A stretch of 64,000 nt of DNA, taken from NCBI GenBank assembly GCA_947568835.1, contig OX387612.1:3038001-3102000 (forward strand). The letters run 5' to 3'. Origin of the DNA: Protonemura montana. Lineage: Eukaryota > Arthropoda > Insecta > Plecoptera > Nemouridae. The position numbers and the translations under genes were made by a program. The notes below the pieces were generated by a model that saw only the letters and a list, made by a program, of their open reading frames with translations, ran no database searches and was not told the DNA's origin. This document shows, piece after piece, positions 52,925 to 64,000 of this stretch (position 1 is its first letter; every line of letters starts with the position of its first letter).

Positions 52925-54640
52925 AGGCCGGGTTATATCAAAATTTCGCCTCCTAGTTGAAGTGTTTGTTGAAACTGTTGCCATGACGACTTCTAATCAC
53001 ATGCAGTGAAATTCAGATGTTTCTATGAGCTAGAGGTCCAACTTATAGTTGAACATTTTGTTGAAACTGTTGCCATGACGACTTCCAATCACATGCAGTG
53101 AAATTCAGATGTTTCTGTGAGCTAGAGGTCCAACTTATAGTTGAACATTTTGTTGAAACTGTTGCCATGACGACATCCAATCACATGCAGTGAAATTCAG
53201 ATGTTTTTGTGAGCTAGAGATCCAACTTATAGTTGAAGTGTTTGTTGAAACTGTTGTCATGACGACTTCCAATCACATGCAGTGAAATTCAGATGTTTCT
53301 GTGAGCTAGAGATCCAACTTATAGTTGAACATTTTGTTGAAACTGTTGCTATGACGACTTCCAATCACATGCAGTGAAATTCAGATGTTTTTGTGAGCTA
53401 GAGATCCAACTTATAGTTGAAGTGTTTGTTGAAACTGTTGTCATGACGACTTCCAATCACATGCAGTGAAATTCAGATGTTTCTGTGAGCTAGAGATCCA
53501 ACTTATAGTTGAAGTGTTTGTTGAAACTGTTGTCATGACGACTTCCAATCACATGCAGTGAAATTCAGATGTTTCTGTGAGCTAGAGATCCAACTTATAG
53601 TTGAAGTGTTTGTTGAAACTGTTGTAATGACGACTTCCAATCACATGCAGTGAAATTCAGATGTTTCTGTGAGCTAGAGATCCAACTTATAGTTGAACAT
53701 TTTGTTGAAACTGTTGCCATGACGACTTCCAATCACATGCAGTGAAATTCAGATGTTTCTGTGAGCTAGAGATCCAACTTATAGTTGAACATTTTGTTGA
53801 AACTGTTGCCATGAAGACTTCCAATCACATGCAGTGAAATTCAGATGTTTCTGTGAGCTAGAGATCTAACTTGTAGTTCAACATTTTGTTGAAACTGTTG
53901 CCATGACGACTTCCAATCACATGCAGTGAAATTCAGATGTTTTTGTGAGCTAGAGATCCAACTTATAGTTGAAGTGTTTGTTGAAACTGTTGTCATGACG
54001 ACTTCCAATCACATGCAGTGAAATTCAGATGTTTCTGTGAGCTAGAGATCCAACTTATAGTTGAACATTTTGTTGAAACTGTTGCCATGACGACTTCCAA
54101 TCACATGCAGTGAAATTCAGATGTTTCTGTGAGCTAGAGATCCAACTTATAGTTGAAGTGTTTGTTGAAACTGTTGTCATGACGACTTCCAATCACATGC
54201 AGTGAAATTCAGATGTTTCTGTGAGCTAGAGATCCAACTTATAGTTGAAGTGTTTGTTGAAACTGTTGTCATGACGACTTCCAATCACATGCAGTGAAAT
54301 TCAGATGTTTCTGTGAGCTAGAGATTCAACTTATAGTTGAACATTTTGTTGAAACTGTTGCCATGAAGACTTCCAATCACATGCAGTGAAATTCAGATGT
54401 TTCTGTGAGCTAGAGATCCAACTTATAGTTGAACATTTTGTTGAAACTGTTGCCATGACGACTTCCAATCACATGCAGTGAAATTCAGATGTTTCTGTGA
54501 GCTAGAGATTCAACTTATAGTTGAACATTTTGTTGAAACTGTTGCCATGAAGACTTCCAATCACATGCAGTGAAATTCAGATGTTTCTGTGAGCTAGAGA
54601 TCCAACTTATAGTTCAACATTTTGGTAAAACCAAACCTTA
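52925..54640. repeat. TIR MITE family B with giant 92-bp array
   Basis: The element ends (aaggccgggttatatcaaaa and ttttggtaaaaccaaacctt) enclose about 18 copies of the 92-base unit (gccatgacgacttcc…gttgaaactgtt). Two subtypes alternate, with gaacattttgttg or gaagtgtttgttg at the unit end. This is a satellite-like array bounded by transposon termini. Confidence 0.88.
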
Positions 54641-54711
54641 TTCTTACGGTAAACACGAAGTAACGCGCAATGCGGAATTAAAAAATGTGTACATAAAACA
54701 TATGGCCTCTA

Positions 54712-55455
54712 TAGTAGTAATCTTTATTTATTAGCAAAATTGCAATTTTTTCTCTAAGATACATAGTTAAAAGCACAACAGTAAATAATTATTTCTTACA
54801 ATTAAGAGTACAAAATATCCCAGTATAGGGTTACCTCATTTTTTCTAGGAACTAGTTTTTCTTCTTTGATAAATTTACAGCAGTTACGTCTAAAACTCTT
54901 GACTGTTTCACATTGTCTTATTTCTAATGGTAATCGATTAAATATCCAAATTCCTTTAACATAGATCGAGTTTTCTTTAAATTTAGAGTTTGGTCTATCA
55001 ATAAAAATATTGCTATTACTTCTAGTGTTATGATTATGAACATTACTTTTATTTTTAATATTATTTGTTAAATAGCTAGGTGTAATTCCTTGACATATTT
55101 TATAAATTAAAGTTAGGGTGTTTAGTATAATTCTTTTTTTGACATTCAGCCATGACAGGGCTTCACACATTTTCCTTACAGAAGTATATTTATTCACTAG
55201 GAGAATACTCCTCATCGCTCTGTTTTGAAGTTTTTGTATTTTTTGCTATTTCATTTTTATTTAATAAGAAAAGAAGGGAGCTGCAATAATCGATGTGGGG
55301 AGCAATGATTGCTTGGTAAATGTCAATTTTAGCTTGAATTTGAAGGCCTTTATTATTTCTACGGAAGAGTCCTATTTTACTAGCTACACATGACAATTTC
55401 ACTGTGATCCGCAAATAACAAAAGCAACCCGCGACAATTTTTACAATCAAAACAA
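54712..55455 (-). mobile_element. LINE 3' end, frameshifted
   Basis: Two minus-strand frames (55450..55190 and 55215..54802) together give the C-terminal portion of a LINE reverse transcriptase: YQAIIAPHIDYCSSLLF, then NTLTLIYKICQGITPSYL and IWIFNRLPLEIRQ. The frames are offset at a run of A residues near 55235, a simple indel. The element ends after AATAAATAAAG with a short repeat tail. It differs in sequence from the LINE at 24.2 kb. Confidence 0.78.
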
Positions 55456-56027
55456 TACTTGAAACGTGGTTTCTATTGCGTCAAAGTTGCCGAAATGTAT
55501 TGAAGTGGTTTTATAATGTCTGCAAGACGTTGTTAAAATTCGCAGACAATAATTGGATGCGTAATTGTGTTCATGCCCTTCCATTGTGTGTGCAGTTCTG
55601 ATGTGAAAGCGTACATATTGCAGATGAATTATGCGACAAAATTATGAACACAATGGTTTTAAGATTCTTTCATGTATTGTTTCCAGTTATCAACGAATAG
55701 GCGACTAAATTAGCCAAATTATTTTTGAAATGGGAGGTTTTTTGGTTGTTAATTTTCTTTAAAATCCATGCATATGATTTGAAAATTTTGAAAATCTTAT
55801 AATCTTAAAAAAGAGATTAAAAAGTGTACTGCACATACTGTTATTTTTTGAGTCCCTGTTGAACATTTTTTGTTTAAATGGTCTTAAATATTTTCTTAAA
55901 AATTGTACACTATTGTAGAAGAAGGAGGCCTTTTCTCTTAACATAAATAATTATTCTCACGTGACTTTTCGTTGAAAAATATTGTAAAAGCCATAACCCT
56001 TAGACATGACCTTAGGGTCCTTGGTTG
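55456..56027. other. AT-rich sequence between a LINE and a SINE
   Basis: No coding potential or recognised repeat. Confidence 0.5.
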
Positions 56028-56640
56028 ATTTGTGGTGTTTAAAGACGCACTGTTTTGATATCTGGCCATGCGGCACTGGTCTAATGGCGTCGGTGAATGA
56101 GTGGATGATGATGAGGGTGATGATGAAACTAACCTAGCCTAGAAAGGAGGAGGGGAAACCCGGTGCCGGCATATAGCCTACTTCTGTCGAAGAGCACCAA
56201 GGGGACTACCGGCTTAACGTCCCTTCCGAAGGACGGTACAACTCAAACAGCAGGATTCCTCCAAAAATCCATGCTGTCGAGAGGTTGATAAGCAAGGCGA
56301 ATGAAGTTGCTGTACTAACTTTCATCCCTTCAACCTCTCTCCCAAACAGAACTAGTCATGTGTATGATGGTCACCCATCCAATACCTGACCCAGCGCAGT
56401 GTTGCTTAACTTTCATCCCTTCAACCTCTCTCCCAAACAGAACTAGTCATGTGAATGATGGTCACCCATCCAATACCTGACCCAGCGCAGTGTTGCTTAA
56501 CTTTCATCCCTCCAACCTCTCTCCCGAACAGAACTGGTCATGTGTATGATGGTCACCCATCCAATACCTGACTCAGCGCAGTGTTGCTTAACTTCGGTGA
56601 TCTAAAGAGAATCGATGTTTCCAACAGACCAAACCGTTCG
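56028..56640 (-). mobile_element. 5S-derived SINE, three units
   Basis: Complete SINE in the minus orientation: 3' end ttgtggtgtttaaagacgc, body, three 91-base units, then the 5' end gaccaaaccgttcggt. A short repeat ggtcctt appears on both flanks and may be the target-site duplication. Confidence 0.85.
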
Positions 56641-57699
56641 GTGCTATGGTCCTTATGATGACACCCGTCATGTTGTGACATAAAAACATCGTTCAAAGTT
56701 CCTGTCAGGTTATATGGAGTAAAGTTTGAGGTAAACAATCTTTAAAAAAAAAATTTTTTGTAATTTTTTGCTTTTTGATAAGAAAATAATTTATATAGTT
56801 ATATATTTTTTTATTTGACAGAAAATTGAAGTCTTTTAAAATGCATTACGCTCTCGCTTTTAAATTGCCGTTAACCTACTTAGTAAATTGAATTTGCATC
56901 TCCATGTAAGAGACCTATGTTGATCACTGCGTCGTTAAACAAAATAAGCCCTCATTTGAGCGACGTTAAAGATCCCGGATTTAATTTCTTTGCAGTTTTA
57001 TGGCTTCTTTGAATTTCGTGGCGATATTTCGGTTGGTTGAAGGTTGCTTGGTGTTGAACTCGTGACATTTCATGCTCGTCAGGTTCTTCGAGAAAGTGGT
57101 CGATTATGTAAAGACGACGCCGTGGTAAGAGCCATGCAGAGAGAGAGAGACAATGTGTGGGTCTCTACGAAGATGACGATCTAGGTTCGATGGGATTGGT
57201 GATAAACATCAAGCGGGCGGCAAAACTGGGCAGAATAAATATTAATTATAGTAATTATTTGAAATTGCTATTCAACTGCGTACATAGACTGTGACGGTGC
57301 AAGCATTGTTGCGTTGTTGGATGAGCGAAGTGGACAACTAGTCTATTTAAGAGATTTTTGTAAGTTTTTGTGAATTTTAAATGCCAAAAATCACAAAATA
57401 TCATTGAAAAAATTGAAACTAATTCAGGTTTTTACATTTTTTTTGTTGTTGTTTTGAGAACATATAACAAAAGTTTAAGTAAAAAATAAATAAATAAATA
57501 AATGAAAACACAATGAGTTAAAAACCTAAGTTTATAATAAGTCAATAAGTTTAAGTGAATTTTAAATGCCAAAAATCACAAAAAACCATTGGAAATTTGA
57601 AATAAAGTCAGATTTAGGATAAAATCTGATTTAAATTGCAAACGCTTGCAATACGCGGGGTATTTTATTATTAACAACACTAGAATCGTCTCAAAAAGT

Positions 57700-57781
57700 C
57701 AGTGTCCAAGTAGCTCAATGGTCCAGAGCAACACCCGCGACAGGTGGAGATTGGGATTCGAGTCCCCGTTTGGGCATCAAT
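57700..57781 (+). mobile_element. tRNA-like SINE head (monomer)
   Basis: Second single-copy head with the same acceptor, A-box and B-box (ATTCGAGTCC variant). Upstream sits aaacgcttgcaatacgcgg, a segment also found beside copies at 33.0, 48.7, 51.2 and 61.4 kb. Confidence 0.72.
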
Positions 57782-58714
57782 TTTAAAGAAGGTTATAGTG
57801 TTGTTGATAATTAAAAAAATAAGATTTTTACTTTTTTTTTAGTTTCCAGAAATTGTTTAGGTATTAAAAAAAAAATAAAAACATGTAATGAGCTACAAAC
57901 CTTCATATTCCTATATATATATGAAGGATTTTTTATTTTTTTTTTTTAAGACACCTTTTCATATTAGTCGAAGAAATATGAAGTGGTTTTGTCACTCAAG
58001 CATTCGCAAAATATGGCTCGTTACAATAGTATTGTAATTATAAGAAATGCAGAATCTGTGACTTCAAAAAGCTATCAACTTTACAGAAATCTGATCTAAA
58101 GTTAGCCCAGTCGAGCTCGCAATCTAATTTTTATGAAGCTGTTCGAACCTTTGTCTGTATTATTTGTATGTATAGTACCTGTATGATATTGTGTATGTCA
58201 TAATGTACATTGTACCAACAATGTATGTAATAATAATACAACTATGTACATTGGAAATATGTAACGAATACATTATGTGCAATGTTATTCGCTGTCATTT
58301 ATCGATCAGAAAAAAAATACAAAATATAAGCAAGCATATCTTAAGAGCATATAAGATTATTTAAAAACTATTCTTCGTTCGTTTGGCGTGGTAAGTCAAT
58401 CGGAAATTTCAGTGACAAACTTTAAAAATCTAGAAAAAAAAAAACCTAAAATAACGGCGTAAATTGATGATCATTTTAGAACTTAAAACTTGAATAAAAA
58501 TTGTCTTCAGTCAATAATCTTAGCATGAAACGAGACTGTCTATCATGTTGGCTCCACTGCTTCCCGGTTCCAACAGATTTTCAAGGTGTCTTACCTCAGA
58601 GTAATCTTTTCCGATTGTTTCGGCCAAACAAACTAAACAATGTAATCTTAAACAAGGTCACAAGGATCATTTCGGCATCTTACAAGATTTTGACCTCAGA
58701 GTAAGGTCATGATT
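57782..58714. other. AT-rich sequence without recognised features
   Basis: Homopolymers and short AT repeats only. A 67-codon open frame at 58501..58704 has no supporting evidence. Confidence 0.45.
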
Positions 58715-58790
58715 GATTTGTGGTGTTTAACGACGCACTGTTTCGACAACGGGTCATGTGGCGCTGGTCTAATGACGTTGGTCAGGCATT
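58715..58790 (-). mobile_element. 5S-SINE 3' end fragment
   Basis: Only the last 75 bases of the SINE (ttgtggtgtttaacgacgc to tctaatgacgttgg) are present. This is the deep 5' truncation typical of retrotransposed copies. Confidence 0.7.
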
Positions 58791-59315
58791 TGGCTGGTAT
58801 GATTTATTTTCAGTCGAACACTTTATGAGTATGCTTTAAATATTGAATTGAAAACCCATTTTGACAAAATTTGCAAGCTTAAGGAAATTCTAAAAAGGTA
58901 CAGAAAAGTGAAAACTCTACTTTTTCTTAATTTGCGGTGATCTCTTTTATAAAATTTTGTGGTAAAGATATATTAGATTCTTTTAACTCCAAAGACTTAC
59001 AAAATGCGTTTAAATTGAAATCGAAACTTAAAATATCACACACAAAAAGTATGAAAAATGTGTACGAAAAGAAAGATACAAAGATATTTTAATTCAAAAT
59101 TATTAAAGTTTTGGAATAATAATAATAATGTTTATAATAATAATAATTTCTTTATTGTCACGATTGACCATAAGGTATGAGACTAGTCATTTTTACACAG
59201 ATACAATATACAATAAAATACAAAAAATGCAAATCTTTGAATATGATTATCATAGCATACGAATATAATTGTATTCACAATTCACATGAGTTCATATGTA
59301 TTCATATATGATTAT

Positions 59316-59334
59316 CATATATATATATATATAT
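59316..59334. repeat. (AT)n microsatellite
   Basis: About nine AT repeats preceded by related TCATATATG words. Confidence 0.8.
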
Positions 59335-59807
59335 AATACTTCGAGGGTTAAATTAAGAAACTTTAACAAAAGTGTTAAGGTTAAAGGCTAAATGCTAAGA
59401 GGCGCAAAATGACCAAAAGGTTGACGAGCCTCTAAACCACAGTGTTCAATCTAAATGTTAAGACTAAATCAAGTAGACATGAGTCAAAAAACCGTCATAA
59501 GCGACAAACTAGTTTGTTTTGATTTTGTGTGTGTGTTCATGTATATATATTTTTTTCAATCAGTCCCACGCAGATTCAAAGTATCATATATAAAAATGAG
59601 AAATAAAACTGTGTTCCGGTTCAGTTGAACATTTTTCTAGTCCAGCTTTTACCTACGTTCCAAAAAATGTGGTGTTCATTAAAAATTGACTGAAACGCAG
59701 TTGAGAAGCAAGTTTTTCGGTACCTAATACAGGGCCGTACTACTTATAAATACGGTAACCACAAACGGTCAAACCCTACAAGTAAGTTAATTATATCAGT
59801 GATTATT

Positions 59808-60606
59808 ATTTGTGGTATTTAACGTCGCACTGTTTTGACATCTGGCCATGCGGCACTGGTCTAATGGCGTCGGTGAATGAGTAGATGATGATGAGGATGA
59901 TGATGAACCTAATCTAGTCTAGAAGGGTTGAGGGGAAAACCGATGCCGGCACGTAGCCTACTGCTGTCGAAGAGCACCAAGGGGACCAACTGCTTAACAT
60001 CCCTTCCGAAGGACGGTACAACTCGAACAGCAGGATTCCTCCACAAATCCATGCTGTCGAGAGGTTGATAAGCGAGGCGAATGAAGTTGCTGTACTAACT
60101 TTCATCCCTCCAACCTCTCTCCCGAACAGAACTGGTCGTGTGTATAATGGTCACCCATCCAATACCTAACCCAGCGCAAAGTTACTTAACTTCCATCCCT
60201 CCAACCTCTCTCCCGAACAGAACTGGTCATGTGTATAATGGTCACCCATCCAATACCTGACCCAGCGCAGTGTTTACTTAACTTTCATCCCTCCAACCTC
60301 TCTCCCGAACAGAACTGGTCATGTGTATGATGGTCACCCATCCAATACCTGACCCAGCGCAGTGTTTACTTAACTTTCATCCCTCCAACCTCTCTCCCGA
60401 ACAGAACTGGTCATGTGTATGATAGTCACCCATCCAATACCTGACCCAGCACAGTGTTGCTGAACTTTCATCCCTCCAACCTCTCTCCCGAACAGAACTG
60501 GTCATGTGTATGATGGTCACCCATCCAATACCTGACCCAGCACAGTGTTGCTTAACTTCGGTGATCTAAGGAGAACCGGTGTTTCCAACACGCCAAACCG
60601 TTCGGT
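59808..60606 (-). mobile_element. 5S-derived SINE, five units
   Basis: Complete copy: 3' end ttgtggtatttaacgtcgc, body and five 91-base units, then 5' end ccaaaccgttcggt. The flanks share tatcagt (about 59795 and 60611), a probable target-site duplication. Confidence 0.85.
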
Positions 60607-60917
60607 TTTCTATCAGTTGACTATACCTACCAGCCAACAAGTCCGACCAATATTGCCATCAAACAAAGAATCAGCAAAACGCTTACCTCAAGCAAGATCT
60701 AATTATATTTACTAAGCTCTGCACAGGTATACATATCAACTTACAAGACGCGGATATGTAACTCGTCGTTACCACGAGCAGAGCAAAATCTAGAGCAGGC
60801 AATATAAAACGCAGAGGAAAGATCATAATTACCACAATCAATTTACATAGACTGGCAAGATGGCGTCACTGTGGCAATGACCAGGGTTAACATATTAATT
60901 TTTACATGGTACTTCCC

Positions 60918-61070
60918 CCTTTAAGCAGTTCTGACAATTTTCCGAATCTTTATCGGAAAATTGTCAGGACAGCTTTTACTCTTGATAAAGTAACTAGTAG
61001 ATGTTACGAAACGTTGGGAAATTTAGTTGTTCTTCACTTAGCATTCAAAACTCAATTTTTAAAAGTTACT
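60918..61070. mobile_element. Foldback element partial copy
   Basis: Contains ctgacaattttccgaatc, its inverse, then gttacgaaacgttgggaaat and cttagcattcaaaactca. Confidence 0.6.
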
Positions 61071-61483
61071 GTGGTCTTCTTCAAATTGATTCCATTTAAA
61101 ATCATGCAGGTGAAAAATAAAGTCCTATCCTAGATGACCGTCACCGCGTACCTGGCTAGTGTTGGTTAATTCAACCGCAACAGGATTCCAATTATATTCA
61201 ACATCAGATGGGGTCAGATGTGAAACAATTTGATATCATTCGTTCAATCTTAGCTCGTGAATTACACCGTGGATTCGATTCACAGTAGTATGACTCATGC
61301 AGAATAAATCCAGTCCCAGTTTGATCTCATTTCGGTCAGATTAACTGACGCTAGAAAGTCAATGTCAAAGTCAAAGTCAACATCGAAAATGTGACGTCTA
61401 ATTTAAATTGCAGACGTTTGTCATGCGCGGGGTATTTTTTATTAGGAATACTATTTACCTCTCAAAAATTGATGCCCAAATGG

Positions 61484-61948
61484 GGACTCAAACCCCGATC
61501 TCCACCTGTCACGGGTGTTGCTCTAACCAATTGAGCTACTTGGACCCCGATCTCAACCTGTCGCGGGTGTTGCTCTAACCAATTGAGCTACTTGGACCCC
61601 GATCTTCACCTGTCACGGGTGTTGCTCTAGACAATTGAGCTACTTGGACCCCGATCTCCACCTGTCGCGGTTGTTGCCCTAACCAATTGAGCTACTTGGA
61701 CCCCGATCTCCACCTGTCGCGGGCGTTGCTCTAACCAATTGAGCTACTTGGACCCCGATCTTCACCTGTCACGGGTGTTGCTCTAGACAATTGAGCTACT
61801 TGGACCCCGATCTCAACCTGTCGCGGGTGTTGCTCTAACCAATTGAGCTACTTGGACCCCGATCTTCACCTGTCACGGGTGTTGCTCAAACCAATTGAGC
61901 TACTTGAACCCCGATCTCCACCAGTCGCGGGCGTTGCTCTAACCAATT
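61484..61948 (-). repeat. Second 52-bp tRNA-like tandem array
   Basis: About nine units of the same 52-base repeat, with an intact T-arm and 3' end (gatgcccaaatgggg) at the low-coordinate side and truncated at the other. Preceding sequence 61400..61470 is the associated gcaaacgtttg-type segment. Confidence 0.85.
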
Positions 61949-62399
61949 ACTAACAACTAAAAAGTACTGTTTAGTTTTGAAAAGTTCTTTGGCATTGATC
62001 AATTTTGCAAATTTAGCATACAATTTACAGATTTTATTTAAAAAATCGAATCTAATTGGGGTTTCCAGTATTTCAAAACGCCATACATATTTCATACAAA
62101 GCGTTTTAGCAAAAAACAAACGTCCAAACATTGTGGTTTGTACCAAATTGTTATGTATTTTATTGTAAATAAAAGTCCGCTCATTCCTATGATTGGAAAT
62201 GATCTGCAAAGGAATTACTAAACTACAATAATAAATAATTTAACTGTTTTGCCTTTCTCGCGTTAAATGAATCAACAAGGAAGAACATTTGATCAAACAG
62301 TGGTCCATTCTTAAAGAATATGTCTCTTAAATCTGTCACATGTATCGTTGGTACACAAATATTATAAATTCATTTTATGAATTTTTTTAAACCGCCGAC

Positions 62400-62660
62400 C
62401 ATCTGTAACGCTGCTTAAAGCGCATATCCCCCAGACACACACGCGTGCAAAGTTACCATCGCCAACGCCCACATCGGAACTCCCATAAGAAATCGTCTGG
62501 ACTGGATTGTTACCTAGCAATTACTGAGACTAACGGTATCCATAGGTGACGTCACTCCTGCATCACTGACCGGTAACCAATCGACTTAACACATACTAAT
62601 TGCGTGACACACCGCAAGACTTGAGGCGGATTGTTATTACTTTTTACTTGTTATGGAATA
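62400..62660 (+). promoter_or_regulatory. Candidate promoter upstream of the 63.6-kb gene
   Basis: This stretch is locally richer in CG than its surroundings. It contains a full CRE palindrome TGACGTCA near 62547 and a CCAAT element (aaccaatcg) about 30 bases further on. It lies about 1 kb upstream of the leader-peptide exon at 63586, with a 5S-SINE between. The role is inferred from motifs and position only. Confidence 0.3.
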
Positions 62661-62820
62661 CTTTAATGGATCAGCAATATTTAAATTGATCCCATGGATG
62701 CACCCAAAACATTGGTATTCCAGTTGTCGAATAATAGGGTGCCGTTAGCATCATTTCAAGATGTTTATAATACTCTATGTGCGGTTTTAAACTTAAAGAT
62801 CGCCGTTAATGTGTTAATTT

Positions 62821-63236
62821 ATTGTTGTGTTTAACGACGCACTGTTTTGACAACGGGTCATGCGGCACTGGTCTAATGGTGTCGGTGAATATGTGAATGG
62901 TGATGAATCTAACTTAGTCTAGAAGGGAGGAGGGGAAACCTGGTGCAGGCACGTCTTACTCCTGTTGAAGACCAAGGGGACCACCGGCTTAACATCCCTT
63001 CCGAAGGACGGTGCAACAAGAACAACAGGATTCCTTCACAAATCCATGCTGTCGAGAGGTTGATAAGCAAGGCGAATAAATTTGCTGTACTAAATTTCAT
63101 CCCTCCAACCTCTCTCCCGAACAGAACTGGTCATGTGTATGATGGTCACCAATCCAATACCTGACTCAGCGCAGTGTTGCTTAACTTCGGTGATCTCACG
63201 AGGACCGGCATTTTCCAACAAGCCAAACCGTTCTGC
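62821..63236 (-). mobile_element. 5S-derived SINE, single-unit head
   Basis: Copy with the 3' end tgtttaacgacgc, body and essentially one 91-base 5S-like unit plus the 5' end. The array is at its shortest here, so this copy helps define the ancestral element. It lies between the candidate promoter at 62.5 kb and the exon at 63.6 kb. Confidence 0.85.
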
Positions 63237-63585
63237 AATTGTGTAATTCCTTTCAGCTATTTATAATGTTCTGTAAATAGATAGTGTTTTTGCTAAATAA
63301 ACAACTTCAAACAAACAATACCGTATACATGTACACCTATTCAAAGACATAAATGCCAAATACGGTTATACAGGTTATAAATCGTGTCTTTAAAGCATTT
63401 GCTATTAAATAATTTCTACGAGTACGAACATCTAAGATATTTTACTTCCCAGATAACCATAATCGTAAAACTATGCAAGGCTAGATGGCTTATAGTTATA
63501 ACAAAATAAAAATTAATGTTTTCTAATTTTTCGTTATAGACAGTAAATTTCAGCGAGTGATGCTTAACATATTTTTATTTTTCAG

Positions 63586-63800
63586 ACTGTGGTGCAGCCT
63601 GCTTCTGCTGTGCTCATGGTTAGCATGGGGATCGACCACTCAGCACCTCCACCCTCCCGTCGAAATCGAGCCGTTGCCGGCGCCCCCTAAAGTAACGACT
63701 CCTTCAGTAACGCCGACGGAGATGTCCGCCTTTGTCGAGAAGGCTGTGGTCGCCATGGGCGACAGATTTGACAGATTGGAGGTTGAAATCTCCAAGAAAG
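63586..63800 (+). CDS. N-terminal exon of an unrecognised secreted or membrane protein
   Basis: A strong acceptor (pyrimidine tract ending ttcag at 63585) and a strong donor (AAAG|GTACGT at 63801) bound an open frame of 71 codons plus one base. It begins LWCSLLLLCSWLAWG, a hydrophobic leader, followed by a proline-rich segment (HPPVEIEPLPAPP) and an amphipathic stretch FVEKAVVAMGDRFDRLEVEI. An in-frame ATG at 63560 just before the acceptor could instead be the start of an unspliced first exon. The gene continues past the window. I do not recognise the family. Confidence 0.72.
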
Positions 63801-64000
63801 GTACGTAGATCCTTCAATGATGCAGTGTCTTTTGTATCTAGCGCAAAGCACTGGCTTGGAATGGACGCTAGAGCCGGGGATCTTTTTCTAGAATCTTTTT
63901 TTCCGATGCTGAAAGGTCAAAAGCTCTTAAAGTTGAGAATGATCGAGAAAACAGGTAAATTTTAGATGAAATCTGATTTTGAATTGCAAACGCTTGCATT

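Overview
This is AT-rich nuclear DNA of an invertebrate animal. The evidence is spliced genes with GT-AG introns, 5S-rRNA-derived and tRNA-derived SINEs, MITE-like inverted-repeat elements, 3' ends of non-LTR retrotransposons, and many minisatellites. A mollusc or other lophotrochozoan fits the repeat style, but the sequence alone does not fix the phylum. There is no bacterial, viral or CRISPR content.

The main gene lies on the minus strand and fills 37600..2681. It encodes a membrane-type aminopeptidase P (Xaa-Pro aminopeptidase, XPNPEP2-like). I assembled it by eye from 13 coding exons whose phases all agree, giving 704 codons plus a TAA stop. Exon 1 (37564..37600) carries the start of a signal peptide and sits beside a CpG-rich promoter-like island (about 37601..37860). 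Intron 1 is about 21 kb (16469..37563). The other 12 exons lie between 16468 and 2681. All five metal ligands and three active-site histidines of the family are present, so the gene looks functional.

Intron 1 holds an insulin-degrading-enzyme-like (M16) exon on the opposite strand (21594..22251) with an in-frame stop, a 5'-truncated LINE (24225..25005), several 5S-SINEs and four large minisatellites. The region from 38 to 63 kb has no confidently assignable gene, only repeats and a few exon-like islands (44.4, 49.1 and 50.4 kb). At the right edge (63586..63800, plus strand) a coding exon with a hydrophobic leader and a good donor marks the start of another, unrecognised secreted or membrane protein gene running out of the window.

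The most unusual property is tandem amplification. Thirteen arrays with units of 26 to 92 bp occupy roughly 12 to 13 kb, and the 5S-SINE arrays add several kb. Three dispersed element families carry internal tandem expansions: the 5S-SINE (91-bp unit containing the Pol III internal promoter), the tRNA-like SINE (52-bp unit) and a TIR MITE (92-bp unit). Several arrays show higher-order periodicity (264, 234 and 546 bp). Long open frames inside arrays are by-products of repetition, not genes.
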